A DNA stretch of 64,000 bases. It comes from Streptomyces sp. NBC_00306. Its GTDB lineage: Bacteria; Actinomycetota; Actinomycetes; Streptomycetales; Streptomycetaceae. Under the pieces are notes generated by a model, which saw only the letters and a program-made list of their open reading frames with translations, was not told the DNA's origin and did not search any database. Every line of letters starts with the position of its first letter. Positions within the stretch are counted from its first letter, which is position 1. The position numbers and the translations under genes are program-made. The DNA is taken from assembly GCF_036169555.1 (NCBI RefSeq), contig NZ_CP108032.1, positions 1,860,001 through 1,924,000 on the forward strand, given 5' to 3'. Positions 43,427-52,800 of the stretch are shown here, piece by piece.

Positions 43427-46138
43427 TCAGTGCGCCGCGGACTCCCAGTCCGTGCCGACACCCACCGAGACGTCCAGCGGCGCGCGCAGCGACGTGGCCG
43501 CCGACATCTCCCGGCGGACGATCGTCTCCACCTGCTCGCGCTCGCCCGGGGCGATCTCCAGCACGATTTCGTCATGGACCTGGAGCAGCAGCCGCGAGGT
43601 GAGCTCCTCCTCGCGCAGGGCCCGGTCCACCCGGAGCATGGCGACCTTGACGATGTCCGCCGCGGTGCCCTGGATCGGGGCGTTCAGCGCCATCCGCTCG
43701 GCCGCCTCACGGCGCTGGCGGTTGTCGCTGTTGAGGTCGGGGAGATAGCGGCGACGGCCGAGCATCGTCGCGGTGTACCCCGTCGCCCGCGCCTCGTCCA
43801 CGACACGGCGCAGATAGTCACGCACGCCGCCGAACCGCTCGAAGTAGGTGTCCATCAGGGCGCGCGCCTCGCCCGCCTCGATGTTCAGCTGCTGGGAGAG
43901 GCCGAACGCCGAGAGCCCGTACGCCAGGCCGTACGACATGGCCTTGATCTTCCGGCGCATCTCCGCGTCGACCGCGGACGGCGCGACCTCGAACACCTGG
44001 GAGGCGACGGTGTTGTGCAGGTCCTCACCGGAGGCGAAGGCCTCCAGCAGCCCCTCGTCCTCGGAGAGATGGGCCATGACCCGCAGCTCGATCTGGCTGT
44101 AGTCGGCGGTCATCAGCGACTCGAAGCCCTCGCCGACGACGAAGCCGCGGCGGATGGCGCGCCCCTCGTCGGTGCGCACCGGCACGTTCTGCAGGTTCGG
44201 GTCGGTGGAGGACAGCCGGCCGGTGGCCGCGACGGTCTGGCTGAAGGTGGTGTGGACCCGGCCGTCGGCCGCGATCGTCTTGATCAGCCCCTCGACCGTG
44301 GACCGCAGGCGGGCCTGCTCACGGTGGCGCAGCATGATGACCGGCAGTTCGTGCTCGGTCTGGGCCGCCAGCCAGGCCAGCGCGTCCGCGTCCGTGGTGT
44401 AACCGGTCTTGGTCTTCTTGGTCTTGGGGAGATTCAGCTCGCCGAAGAAGACTTCCTGGAGCTGCTTGGGCGAACCGAGGTTGAACTCGTGGCCCACCGC
44501 GGCGTGCGCCTCCTTCACCGCCTGCTGCACGGCGCCCGCGAACTGCACCTCCATCGCCTCCAGATGGGCGCGGTCGGCCGCGATGCCGTGCCGCTCCATC
44601 CGGGCGAGCAGCAGCGAGGTGGGCAGCTCCACGTCGTGCAGCAGCTCGGCGGCGCCGACCTCCTTCAGCTTCTCGCCGAACGCCTCCCCGAGGTCGAGCA
44701 CCGCGCGGGCCTGTGCCATCAGCGCGTCGGCCTCGGCGCTCTCGTCGGTGCCGAACGCCAGCTGGCCGTCGGCGGTGGCCGGGGCGAGCTCGCGGTGGAG
44801 GTACTCGACGGACAGTGCGTCCAGCGCGAAGGAACGGCGCCCGGGCTTGACCAGATAGGCGGCGAGGGCGGTGTCCATGGTGACGCCGGCGATGTCCCAG
44901 CCGTGCTCCGGGAAGACCCGCAGCGCTTCCTTGGCGCTGTGCATGACCTTGGGCCTGGCAGGGTCGGCGATCCAGGCGGCGAAGGCGCGCTCGTCGGCCT
45001 CGTCCAGCTGTGTGGTGTCGAACCAGGCGGCCGCTCCACCGGCCGCGGCCAGCGCGACCTCGCTGACGCTGCCGACGCCGAGTCCCCAGGCGGTGACGGT
45101 GGCGACGCCGAGCAGCTGGGTGCCGTGCTCCGCCAGCCAGGGGGCCAGCTCGCCGGCGCCCAGGACACTGCCGTCCAGCTCGACACCGGCGTCCGGGGCG
45201 GGGGCCTCGTCCTCCTCGGCGCCCGGGTCCACGGCGAGCAGCCGCTCGCGCAGGCTCGGATTGCGGATCTCGAGGACTTCCAGGAAGCCCTTCAGCGCGG
45301 TCCGGTCGTACGGCGCGCGCTCCAGCTCGGTGACGCCCTTCGACAGCTCGACGTCCCGCACCAGCTCGGTGAGATGGCGGTTGAGCTTGACCGACTCCAG
45401 GTGGTCGCGCAGGGCCTGGCCGACCTTGCCCTTGACCTCGTCGGCGCGCTCGACCAGCTCGGCGAACGAGCCGTACTGGGCGATCCACTTGGTGGCCGTC
45501 TTCTCGCCGACGCCCGGGATGCCCGGCAGGTTGTCCGACGGGTCACCGCGCAGGGCCGCGAAGTCGGGGTACTGCTGCGGGCTCAGTCCGTACTTCTCCT
45601 GGACCTTGGCCGGGGTGAAGCGGGTCAGCTCCGAAACGCCCTTGGTGGGGTAGAGCACGGTGGTGTGATCGCTCACGAGCTGGAAGGAGTCGCGGTCGCC
45701 GGTGACGATCAGCACGTCGAAGCCCGCGGCCTCGGCCTGGGTGGCGAGCGTGGCGATGACGTCGTCCGCCTCGAAGCCGTCCACGGCGAACCGCACGGCG
45801 TTCATCGTGTCCAGCAGCTCGCCGATCAGCTCGACCTGGCCCTTGAACTCGTCGGGCGTCTTGGAGCGGTTCGCCTTGTACTCGGGGAAGTCCTGGGAGC
45901 GCCAGGTCTTGCGGGACACGTCGAAGGCCACGGCGAAATGCGTGGGCGCCTCGTCGCGCAGCGTGTTCGCCAGCATCGACGCGAAGCCGTAGATGGCATT
46001 GGTCGTCTGGCCGCTCGCGGTCGTGAAGTTCTCCGCGGGCAGCGCGAAGAACGCCCGGTACGCCAGGGAGTGCCCGTCCATGAGGAGCAGGCGCGGACGG
46101 TTGTCGTCTGGGGTCTTCTTCGATGCTGTCTCAGCCAC
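43427..46138 (-). CDS. polA: DNA polymerase I
   Basis: 903 residues from GTG 46138 (MAETASKKTP), the family-typical N-terminus; a longer frame to 46168 is unlikely. The 5'-3' exonuclease/flap domain spans ~1-290 (LLLMDGHSLAYRAFFALP, DVSRKTWRSQDFPEYK, VTGDRDSFQLV, GIPGVGEKTATKWI). The 3'-5' exonuclease-like domain at ~310-480 lacks the proofreading carboxylates, as in other actinobacterial PolA. The polymerase domain has SLLLARMERHGI, TADYSQIELRVMAHLS (motif A), the O-helix RRKIKAMSYGLAYG, and QVHDEIVLE (motif C). It fills gaps in repair and Okazaki fragment processing. The + strand frame of similar length is its antisense shadow. Confidence 0.98.
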   Translation of the reverse strand: MAETASKKTPDDNRPRLLLMDGHSLAYRAFFALPAENFTTASGQTTNAIYGFASMLANTLRDEAPTHFAVAFDVSRKTWRSQDFPEYKANRSKTPDEFKGQVELIGELLDTMNAVRFAVDGFEADDVIATLATQAEAAGFDVLIVTGDRDSFQLVSDHTTVLYPTKGVSELTRFTPAKVQEKYGLSPQQYPDFAALRGDPSDNLPGIPGVGEKTATKWIAQYGSFAELVERADEVKGKVGQALRDHLESVKLNRHLTELVRDVELSKGVTELERAPYDRTALKGFLEVLEIRNPSLRERLLAVDPGAEEDEAPAPDAGVELDGSVLGAGELAPWLAEHGTQLLGVATVTAWGLGVGSVSEVALAAAGGAAAWFDTTQLDEADERAFAAWIADPARPKVMHSAKEALRVFPEHGWDIAGVTMDTALAAYLVKPGRRSFALDALSVEYLHRELAPATADGQLAFGTDESAEADALMAQARAVLDLGEAFGEKLKEVGAAELLHDVELPTSLLLARMERHGIAADRAHLEAMEVQFAGAVQQAVKEAHAAVGHEFNLGSPKQLQEVFFGELNLPKTKKTKTGYTTDADALAWLAAQTEHELPVIMLRHREQARLRSTVEGLIKTIAADGRVHTTFSQTVAATGRLSSTDPNLQNVPVRTDEGRAIRRGFVVGEGFESLMTADYSQIELRVMAHLSEDEGLLEAFASGEDLHNTVASQVFEVAPSAVDAEMRRKIKAMSYGLAYGLSAFGLSQQLNIEAGEARALMDTYFERFGGVRDYLRRVVDEARATGYTATMLGRRRYLPDLNSDNRQRREAAERMALNAPIQGTAADIVKVAMLRVDRALREEELTSRLLLQVHDEIVLEIAPGEREQVETIVRREMSAATSLRAPLDVSVGVGTDWESAAH

Positions 46139-46282
46139 GGACACGATCCTGCCACGGACCACTGACATTGCCGCTCACACCGCCCGCCGCCGAGCACTCC
46201 GGAGCGACGGGTGACGGGATCGGCGGCGCCCGTGACAGGATTGGATGCATACGACACAGGAACGCGCCCGAGGGGGAGCACG

Positions 46283-48556
46283 ATGGCCAGCAAGCCGCCC
46301 GCAGGTGATCCGGCCCAGAACGCTCCGCAGGTCGCCGAACCGCAGCGCGCGGCGGCCGGCCTGCCCGCCGTCGGGTACACACTCAAGATCGCCCGGCAGC
46401 AGATGGGCGTGCGGCGGACCGCGCAGACCCTCCTCAAGGTCAACCAGAAGGACGGCTTCGACTGCCCCGGGTGCGCCTGGCCGGAGGGTGATCACCGGCA
46501 CACGGCGGAGTTCTGCGAGAACGGCGCGAAGGCCGTCGCCGAGGAGGCGACGCTGCGGCGGGTCACCCCCGACTTCTTCGCCCGGCACTCACTCGCGGAC
46601 CTGGCCTCGCGCAGTGGGTACTGGCTCGGTCAGCAGGGCCGGATCACCCAGCCCATGTATCTGCCCGAGGGCGCCGACCGGTACGAGGCCGTCGGCTGGG
46701 AGCGGGCCTTCGAGATCATCGCCGAGGAGCTGACCGCGCTCTCCTCCCCCGACGAGGCTCTCTTCTACACCTCGGGCCGCACGAGCAACGAAGCGGCGTT
46801 CCTGCTCCAGCTCTTCGCCCGCGAGTTCGGCACCAACAACCTGCCCGACTGCTCGAACATGTGCCACGAGTCCTCGGGCTCGGCGCTGACCGAGACGATC
46901 GGCATCGGCAAGGGCAGTGTCTCGCTGGAGGATCTCCACCAGGCGGACCTGATCATCGTGGCCGGCCAGAACCCCGGCACCAACCACCCCCGGATGCTCT
47001 CCGCGCTGGAGAAGGCGAAGGCGGCGGGCGCACGGATCATGTCGGTGAACCCGCTGCCCGAGGCGGGCATGGAGCGGTTCAAGAATCCGCAGACCCCGCT
47101 TGGCATGATCAAGGGCGTCGCGCTCAACGATCTGTTCCTCCAGATCCGCATCGGCGGCGACCAGGCCCTGTTCCGGCTGCTGAACAAGCTGGTCCTTCAG
47201 ACGCAGGGGGCCGTCGACGAGGAGTTCGTCCGCGAACACACCCACGGGTACGAGGAGTTCGCCGCCGCGGCGCGGACCGCCGACTGGGACGAGACGCTGG
47301 CCGCCACGGGCCTGGACCGGGCCGCCATCGAGCGGGCGCTGGCGATGGTGCTGGAGTCGAAGCGGACCGTCGTGTGCTGGGCGATGGGCCTGACCCAGCA
47401 CAAGCACTCCGTGGCGACGATCCGCGAGGTCGTCAACTTCCTGCTGCTGCGCGGCAACATCGGCCGCCCGGGCGCCGGTGTCTGTCCGGTGCGCGGGCAT
47501 TCCAACGTCCAGGGCGACCGCACCATGGGCATCTTCGAGCGGCCCGCCCCGGCGTTCCTGGACGCCCTGGAGCGGGAGTTCGGCTTCGCGCCGCCGCGCC
47601 ACCACGGATTCGACGTCGTACGGTCGATCCGGGCGCTCCGGGACGGCGAGGCGAAGGTCTTCTTCGCCATGGGCGGCAACTTCGTGGGCGCCACACCCGA
47701 CACCGAGGTCACCGAGGCGGCCGTGCGCCGGGCCCGGCTCACGGTCCATGTCTCGACCAAGCTGAACCGCTCGCACGCCGTCACGGGTGCGCGGGCCCTG
47801 ATCCTCCCCACACTGGGGCGCACCGACAAGGACGTCCAGGCCGGCGGACGCCAGGTGGTGACCGTCGAGGACTCCATGGGCATGGTGCACGCCTCGCGCG
47901 GCAACCTCGCCCCGGCGAGCCCTCATCTGCTCTCCGAGCCGGCGATCGTCGCCCGGCTGGCGCGGGCGGTCCTCGGGCCGGAGTCGCTGACGCCGTGGGA
48001 GGAGTTCGAGAAGGACTACGGAACGATCCGGGACCGCATCGCGCGCGTGGTGCCGGGCTTCGAGGACTTCAACACGAAGATCGCCCGGCCCGGCGGCTTC
48101 ACGCTGCCGCACGCCCCGCGCGACGAACGGCGCTTCCCGACGGCCACCGGCAAGGCCAACTTCACGGCCGCGCCGATCGAATACCCGAAGGTGCCCGCGG
48201 GCCGGCTGCTGCTCCAGACCCTGCGTTCGCACGATCAGTACAACACCACGATCTACGGTCTCGACGACCGCTACCGCGGGATCAAGGGCGGCCGCCGGGT
48301 GGTCCTGGTGAACCCGGACGACGCGGCCGAGCTGGGCCTCGGCGACGGTTCGTACACCGATCTGGTCAGCGAGTGGAAGGACGGCGTGGAGCGGCGGGCC
48401 GCCGGTTTCCGGGTGGTCCACTACCCGACCGCCCGGGGCTGCGCCGCGGCGTACTACCCGGAGACCAATGTGCTGGTGCCGCTGGACTCGACCGCGGACA
48501 CCAGCAACACACCGGCGAGCAAGTCCGTGGTGGTGCGGTTCGAGCAGGCCGGATGA
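46283..48556 (+). CDS. FdhF/YdeP-family molybdopterin oxidoreductase
   Basis: 757 residues from ATG 46283 behind GAGGGGGA. A molybdopterin-dependent oxidoreductase of the FdhF/YdeP subgroup, cytoplasmic. The N-terminus has Cys61, Cys64 and Cys78 (DCPGCAWPEG...AEFCENG) as Fe-S ligands. Cofactor-binding landmarks are ALFYTSGRTSNEAAFLLQL, DCSNMCHESSG, IIVAGQNPGTNHPRML, FFAMGGNFVGATPDTEV and LLLQTLRSHDQYNTTIYG. E. coli YdeP aids acid resistance, but the substrate is unknown. A hairpin terminator follows. The polA gene diverges from it with ~145 bp between the starts. Confidence 0.93.
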   Translation: MASKPPAGDPAQNAPQVAEPQRAAAGLPAVGYTLKIARQQMGVRRTAQTLLKVNQKDGFDCPGCAWPEGDHRHTAEFCENGAKAVAEEATLRRVTPDFFARHSLADLASRSGYWLGQQGRITQPMYLPEGADRYEAVGWERAFEIIAEELTALSSPDEALFYTSGRTSNEAAFLLQLFAREFGTNNLPDCSNMCHESSGSALTETIGIGKGSVSLEDLHQADLIIVAGQNPGTNHPRMLSALEKAKAAGARIMSVNPLPEAGMERFKNPQTPLGMIKGVALNDLFLQIRIGGDQALFRLLNKLVLQTQGAVDEEFVREHTHGYEEFAAAARTADWDETLAATGLDRAAIERALAMVLESKRTVVCWAMGLTQHKHSVATIREVVNFLLLRGNIGRPGAGVCPVRGHSNVQGDRTMGIFERPAPAFLDALEREFGFAPPRHHGFDVVRSIRALRDGEAKVFFAMGGNFVGATPDTEVTEAAVRRARLTVHVSTKLNRSHAVTGARALILPTLGRTDKDVQAGGRQVVTVEDSMGMVHASRGNLAPASPHLLSEPAIVARLARAVLGPESLTPWEEFEKDYGTIRDRIARVVPGFEDFNTKIARPGGFTLPHAPRDERRFPTATGKANFTAAPIEYPKVPAGRLLLQTLRSHDQYNTTIYGLDDRYRGIKGGRRVVLVNPDDAAELGLGDGSYTDLVSEWKDGVERRAAGFRVVHYPTARGCAAAYYPETNVLVPLDSTADTSNTPASKSVVVRFEQAG

Positions 48557-48561
48557 CGGCG

Positions 48562-48581
48562 GGGCGGGAATGATCCCGCCC
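48562..48581 (+). terminator. Hairpin terminator of the FdhF/YdeP gene
   Basis: GGGCGGGA (48562-48569), 4-nt loop, TCCCGCCC (48574-48581): 8-bp perfect stem starting 6 nt after the stop codon. Confidence 0.7.
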
Positions 48582-48584
48582 GGG

Positions 48585-48600
48585 CTAAGCGTTCGCTCAG
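48585..48600. promoter_or_regulatory. TetR-type palindromic operator upstream of thioesterase gene
   Basis: CTAAGCG-TT-CGCTCAG is a 16-bp near-perfect palindrome with one mismatch. Its form fits operators of TetR-family regulators of acyl-CoA metabolism, such as TNAGCG-N2-CGCTNA. It lies 57 bp upstream of the thioesterase start and directly after the preceding terminator, where a promoter would be. Confidence 0.55.
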
Positions 48601-48656
48601 GCATCTGGTAAGACGGTGCACACAGCACGCAAGGCAGCAGAACGGAGCCGGGCCCC

Positions 48657-49133
48657 ATGGGCGAGCAGAAGACCGTCAACTTCCCGCAAGAGGTCATCGA
48701 CGAGTACGCGGAGCTCGGGGTCGACCTGCCCGCGCTCTTCTCGGCGGGGACCCTGGGCGACCGTATGGGCGTGGAGATCACCGACGCCTCGGCGGAGCGG
48801 GTGGTCGGCACGATGCCCGTCGAGGGCAACACCCAGCCGTACGGACTGCTGCACGGCGGCGCCTCGGCCGTCCTCGCGGAGACGCTCGGCTCCGTGGGCT
48901 CGATGCTGCACGGCGGCACCGGCAAGATCGCGGTCGGGGTGGACCTCAACTGCACGCACCACCGGGGCGTGCGCTCGGGCACGGTGACCGGCGTGGCGAC
49001 GCCGGTGCACCGGGGCCGCTCGACGGCGACGTACGAGATCGTGATCACGGACGAGCAGGGCAAGAGGGTGTGCACGGCGCGGCTGACGTGTCTGCTGCGG
49101 GACGCGGGCGGAGCGCCGAGCTCCGCTTCTTGA
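48657..49133 (+). CDS. Hotdog-fold acyl-CoA thioesterase (PaaI/4HBT-like)
   Basis: 158 residues from ATG 48657, GGAG upstream. Hotdog fold with the signature LLHGGASAVLAETLGSVGS (active-site HGG and Glu in AETLGS), VDLNCTHHRGVRSG and RSTATYEIVITDEQGKRVCTARLT. These thioesterases hydrolyse acyl- or aryl-CoA esters, for example in phenylacetate breakdown. The long N-terminal helix (~1-35) is normal for this subgroup. No paa genes are nearby; a TetR-type palindrome upstream suggests induction by an acyl-CoA. Confidence 0.88.
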   Translation: MGEQKTVNFPQEVIDEYAELGVDLPALFSAGTLGDRMGVEITDASAERVVGTMPVEGNTQPYGLLHGGASAVLAETLGSVGSMLHGGTGKIAVGVDLNCTHHRGVRSGTVTGVATPVHRGRSTATYEIVITDEQGKRVCTARLTCLLRDAGGAPSSAS

Positions 49134-49263
49134 CCGCAGCCCCGCCCCGGGGAGCGACAGCACGGGAACTCCGCGGCTGCCGCCCCCCGGGCAGATCGAT
49201 GCCCGCCGCCCTGCTACACGCAGCTCTGTTGAGTTACCCATCGTGACGTTCTAGCGTCGGCGT

Positions 49264-49665
49264 ATGAGGACTGCCCGGCACCCCGCCGCCTCCCTGGCCG
49301 CGTGCGCGCTGGCGCTCGCCTGCGCGACGGCGGGCTGCTCCGCGGACGGCACCTCCGGCGGGTCCGGCGCCCCAACCACCGCTCCCCGCGCGTCCTCGGC
49401 GGCGGACATCTGCACAAGTCTCGTGTCCTACTGGGCCAAAGAGACCCTCAAGGGCAGCAAGGCGGCCGGAATCGACTGGGAGCAGAAGGGGCTGTCCAAC
49501 GAGCAGTACGCGATCCACGAGGAGATCGTCGCCGCGGGCCGCTCCGAGGAACGGCGCCAAGGCCGCGAAAAGGCACTCGCGTTGATCGACAGACAGGCTC
49601 GCGAATGCTGCGCCGCCCGGAACGGCGCGACCGGCAGCTCGGAGAACTGGCGCCCACCGCGATGA
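49264..49665 (+). CDS. Small lipoprotein of unknown function
   Basis: 133 residues, ATG 49264. A signal peptide (RTARHPAASLAACALALAC) ends in the lipobox ATAG-C with Cys25 as the lipidated residue. A Ser/Gly/Thr-rich spacer follows. The mature part has a conserved-looking segment (DICTSLVSYWAKETL, SNEQYAIHEEIVAAGR, REKALALIDRQARECC) that is mainly alpha-helical. I do not recognise a family. Proteins with this layout occur in Streptomyces as hypothetical lipoproteins. Confidence 0.75.
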   Translation: MRTARHPAASLAACALALACATAGCSADGTSGGSGAPTTAPRASSAADICTSLVSYWAKETLKGSKAAGIDWEQKGLSNEQYAIHEEIVAAGRSEERRQGREKALALIDRQARECCAARNGATGSSENWRPPR

Positions 49666-50534
49666 CACGCCGGCACGGCGTCGCAGCACCTCCCGCCGCG
49701 ACGGTTACACAGAGCTGCCGCGGCGAAGCCAGGCACCAAGAGCCGCCGAATCCCGGCGCGTTGGCGACGCGCTGTACTCGTGGGGGCCGCGACACACCTC
49801 GCGCCCTCCCCGCGGTTCAATGGTTCCGGGGCGTCCACCGGCGATGCGCCGGAGCCCCGGAGACACCGGAGACGTACAGGGACCGAACGGGCGGCCCCGG
49901 CGTCAACCAGGCAGCGGAGTACGGCCATTCAGGCGGCCCCTGACCACGACAGTCGTACACGGAACACCGATTATCGTGCGCTCGCCGGACGATCCGCCAT
50001 CGCGTCGGGGAGCCTCCGGTCCGCCACCGGCGACGGTCGCCGACAGAGCCCGCTTCGGGCATGGATCTTGACCACCGCGCCGTCGCGGGAGAGGAACGAC
50101 GGCGCGCCGCGGCGCCGCCGCGGCCGCTGCGGTCATCACGCTCCGTAATGGATGCGCGAGCGGGAAATCCAACCGGGCGGTTCACCAGCTCGTCACGAAT
50201 GGGCTTCCGTGCGGCCTTTTCTCGATCTTGCCGATGTCAGTACCAAGATCGCCCCAAGCCCCTTAGCGGAACTGCGCGTTCTCACCATGTGGGCTGAAAC
50301 GCCGGTGAAATGTGCGCCCGATCTGTCCACACTCCCCCACCAAGTCTTGGCCTTGGCATAACAAGAGCGTCACATCCTGACTTCCCGGCTCCCCGACCCC
50401 GTCGGCTCCGCTTAGAGTCACGGCCAGTCACCGCGCCGCCGGGCGCATCACAAGCACGGCCGTGTACCCCCCAGTACGGCCCGGCGACCAAACGGCACCT
50501 CAGGGGAGGGGCCGCGCCAGGGAAAGGACTTATC
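49666..50534. other. Non-coding interval upstream of livK
   Basis: No convincing gene lies in this 869-bp region: the open frames are short or are extensions of neighbours, and none has an RBS. It contains a 9-bp inverted repeat (GCGCCGTCG 50077-50085, CGACGGCGC 50097-50105) and, near 50220-50400, a lower-GC stretch expected to hold the livK promoter. The final 15 nt carry the livK ribosome binding site (GGAAAGGA). Confidence 0.6.
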
Positions 50535-51764
50535 GTGCGCAACCGTTCCTTGCTCATTCTCACCACCGTGGTCACCACGGGAGCACTCACTCTCACCGCC
50601 TGCGGCTCGCGCGACGACGACAAGGGCAACGACAGCGGGGGCAAGACCACCGTGGTCATCGGTGTGGACGCCCCGCTGACGGGCTCGCTGTCCGCCCTGG
50701 GCCAGGGAATCAAGAACTCCGTGGACCTCGCGGCCAAGACCGCGAACAAGAACAACGAGGTCCCGGGCGTTGAATTCAAGGTCGAATCCTATGACGACCA
50801 GGCAATTCCTGCCTCGGGTCAGGCAAACGCCACCAAACTCGTAGGCAATAAGGATGTTCTCGGTGTCGTCGGCCCGCTGAACTCCGGCGTTTCCCAGTCG
50901 ATGCAGGGTGTGTTCAACACGGCGAACCTCACGCAGGTCTCGCCCGCGAACACCAACCCGTCCCTCTCCCAGGGCGACAACTGGGGCAAGGGCGAGAAGA
51001 AGCGTCCGTTCAAGACGTACTTCCGTACCGCCACCACGGACGTCATCCAGGGCAAGTTCGCCGCCCAGTACCTGTACAACGACGCCAAGAAGAAGAAGGT
51101 CTACGTCGTCGACGACAAGCAGACCTACGGCGCCGGCCTCGCCGCGATCTTCTCCGCGGAGTTCAAGCGCCTCGGCGGCACCATCGCCGGCACCGACCAC
51201 GTCACGGTGAAGGAGACCGACTTCTCCTCCACCGCCGACAAGGTCAAGGCGTCCGGCGCGGACTCGGTCTACTTCGGTGGCCAGTACCCCGAGGGCGGTC
51301 TGCTCTCGGACCAGGTCAAGAAGGCCGGAGCCAAGATCCCCACCATGGGTGGCGACGGCATCTACGACCCCGCCTTCATCAAGGCCTCCGGTGTCGCGAA
51401 CGACGGTGACCTGGCGACCTCGGTCGGCTACCCGGTCGAGAAGCTCCCGACCGCCAAGAAGTTCATCGCCGACTACCAGGCCGGCGGCTACAAGGACCCG
51501 TACGCGGCGTACGGCGGCTACTCCTACGACGCCGGCTGGGCCATCATCCAGGCGGTCAAGGCGGTCGTCGCCGCCAACGACGGCAAGGTGCCGGACGACG
51601 CCCGCGCCAAGGTCGTCGAGGCCATGTCCAAGGTGTCGTTCGACGGCGTCTCCGGCAAGGTCGCCTTCGACGAGTTCGGTGACACCACGAACAAGCAGCT
51701 GACCGTCTACAAGGTCACGGGCGCTGACTGGAAGGACGTCAAGAGCGCCACGTTCGAGGACTGA
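50535..51764 (+). CDS. livK: Branched-chain amino acid ABC transporter, substrate-binding lipoprotein
   Basis: 409 residues from GTG 50535 (MRNRSLLILT). The signal peptide ends in the lipobox LTA-C with Cys23. The periplasmic-binding-protein type I fold (Leu/Ile/Val-binding) has GVDAPLTGSLSALGQGIKNSVDLA, SYDDQAIPASGQANATKLV, GVVGPLNSGVSQSMQ and YVVDDKQTYGAGLA. It is the first gene of livKHMGF and captures branched-chain amino acids outside the membrane. Codon use is strongly biased to one codon per residue (AAG, GTC), as in highly expressed genes. A large hairpin separates it from livH and likely raises its expression relative to the membrane genes. Confidence 0.95.
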   Translation: MRNRSLLILTTVVTTGALTLTACGSRDDDKGNDSGGKTTVVIGVDAPLTGSLSALGQGIKNSVDLAAKTANKNNEVPGVEFKVESYDDQAIPASGQANATKLVGNKDVLGVVGPLNSGVSQSMQGVFNTANLTQVSPANTNPSLSQGDNWGKGEKKRPFKTYFRTATTDVIQGKFAAQYLYNDAKKKKVYVVDDKQTYGAGLAAIFSAEFKRLGGTIAGTDHVTVKETDFSSTADKVKASGADSVYFGGQYPEGGLLSDQVKKAGAKIPTMGGDGIYDPAFIKASGVANDGDLATSVGYPVEKLPTAKKFIADYQAGGYKDPYAAYGGYSYDAGWAIIQAVKAVVAANDGKVPDDARAKVVEAMSKVSFDGVSGKVAFDEFGDTTNKQLTVYKVTGADWKDVKSATFED

Positions 51765-51800
51765 TCCACCGCATTACCCCCCTGCATCACATGAACCAGG

Positions 51801-51833
51801 CCGCGCGAGGGCGCAAACAGCGCCCTCGCGCGG
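51801..51833 (+). terminator. Strong hairpin between livK and livH (attenuator or mRNA stabiliser)
   Basis: 14-bp perfect stem, CCGCGCGAGGGCGC (51801-51814) with its complement (51820-51833) and an AAACA loop, 37 nt after the livK stop and 35 nt before the livH start. Such elements in binding-protein operons cause partial termination or protect the 5' part of the mRNA, giving excess binding protein over permease. Confidence 0.75.
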
Positions 51834-51867
51834 TGTCATATCCGACACGCTCATCGGAGGCCCTGCG

Positions 51868-52800
51868 GTGAACGAACTGCCGCAACAGCTGGCCAACGGC
51901 CTTGCCCTCGGTGCCCTTTATGGCCTCATCGCCATCGGGTACACCATGGTCTACGGCATCGTCCAGCTCATCAACTTCGCCCACGGCGAGATCTTCATGA
52001 TCGGGGGCTTCGGCGCCCTCACCACCTACTTGATGCTCCCCAGCGGAACATCACTTCTGGTGTCGATACCCCTCATGATCATCGGCGGCGCCATAGCCTC
52101 CGTCGCCGTTGCCACCGCCGCGGAACGCTTTGCCTACCGGCCGCTGCGAGGCGCCCCCAGGCTGGCGCCCCTGATCACCGCGATCGGCCTGTCCATCGCA
52201 CTCCAACAACTCATCTGGGGCTTCTACCCCGACGCCAAGGCGGCCCGGAGCTTCCCGGAGTTCACCGGCGAGTCCTTCAAGATCCTGGACAACCTCAGCA
52301 TCCAGCGCGCAGACGCCTTCGTCCTGGTCCTCGCACCGCTGTGCATGCTCGGCCTCGGCATCTTCGTCTCGAAGAGCCGCAGCGGCCGGGCCATGCAGGC
52401 CACCGCCCAGGACCCGGACACCGCGAAGCTGATGGGTATCAACACCGACCGCATCATCGTGATGGCGTTCGCCATCGGTGCCGCGTTCGCCGCGGTCGCC
52501 GCGGTCGCGTACGGACTCGACAAGGGCCAGATCAACTTCGAGATGGGCTTCATCCTCGGACTCAAGGCGTTCACCGCCGCGGTCCTCGGAGGCATCGGCA
52601 ACATCTACGGAGCCATGGTCGGCGGCGTCGTCCTGGGTCTCGCGGAATCCCTGTCGATCGCGTACATCGAAGAGATCCCCGGAATGCAGCAGCTCGGCGG
52701 TGGCGCCTGGTCCAACGTCTGGGCATTCGTACTTCTCATCGTCGTGCTTCTCGTCAGGCCGCAGGGCTTGTTGGGTGAGCGCGTCGCGGATCGGGCGTGA
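51868..52800 (+). CDS. livH: Branched-chain amino acid ABC permease LivH
   Basis: 310 residues from GTG 51868 with GGAGG 51857-51861. Inner-membrane permease subunit with about 8 hydrophobic helices. Family landmarks are LALGALYGLIAIGYTMVYGIVQLINFAHGEIFM at the N-terminus (positions 11-43), AERFAYRPLRGAP, and the C-terminal GLKAFTAAVLGGIGNIYGAMVGG EAA-like coupling loop. Its stop overlaps the livM GTG start by 4 nt. LivH pairs with LivM to form the translocation path. Confidence 0.95.
   Translation: MNELPQQLANGLALGALYGLIAIGYTMVYGIVQLINFAHGEIFMIGGFGALTTYLMLPSGTSLLVSIPLMIIGGAIASVAVATAAERFAYRPLRGAPRLAPLITAIGLSIALQQLIWGFYPDAKAARSFPEFTGESFKILDNLSIQRADAFVLVLAPLCMLGLGIFVSKSRSGRAMQATAQDPDTAKLMGINTDRIIVMAFAIGAAFAAVAAVAYGLDKGQINFEMGFILGLKAFTAAVLGGIGNIYGAMVGGVVLGLAESLSIAYIEEIPGMQQLGGGAWSNVWAFVLLIVVLLVRPQGLLGERVADRA

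Noticed and set aside
43430..46165. Long rightward open frame (911 codons) across polA
   Set aside because: It is the antisense shadow of polA created by GC bias at the third codon position, has no domain and no RBS, and polA is certain.
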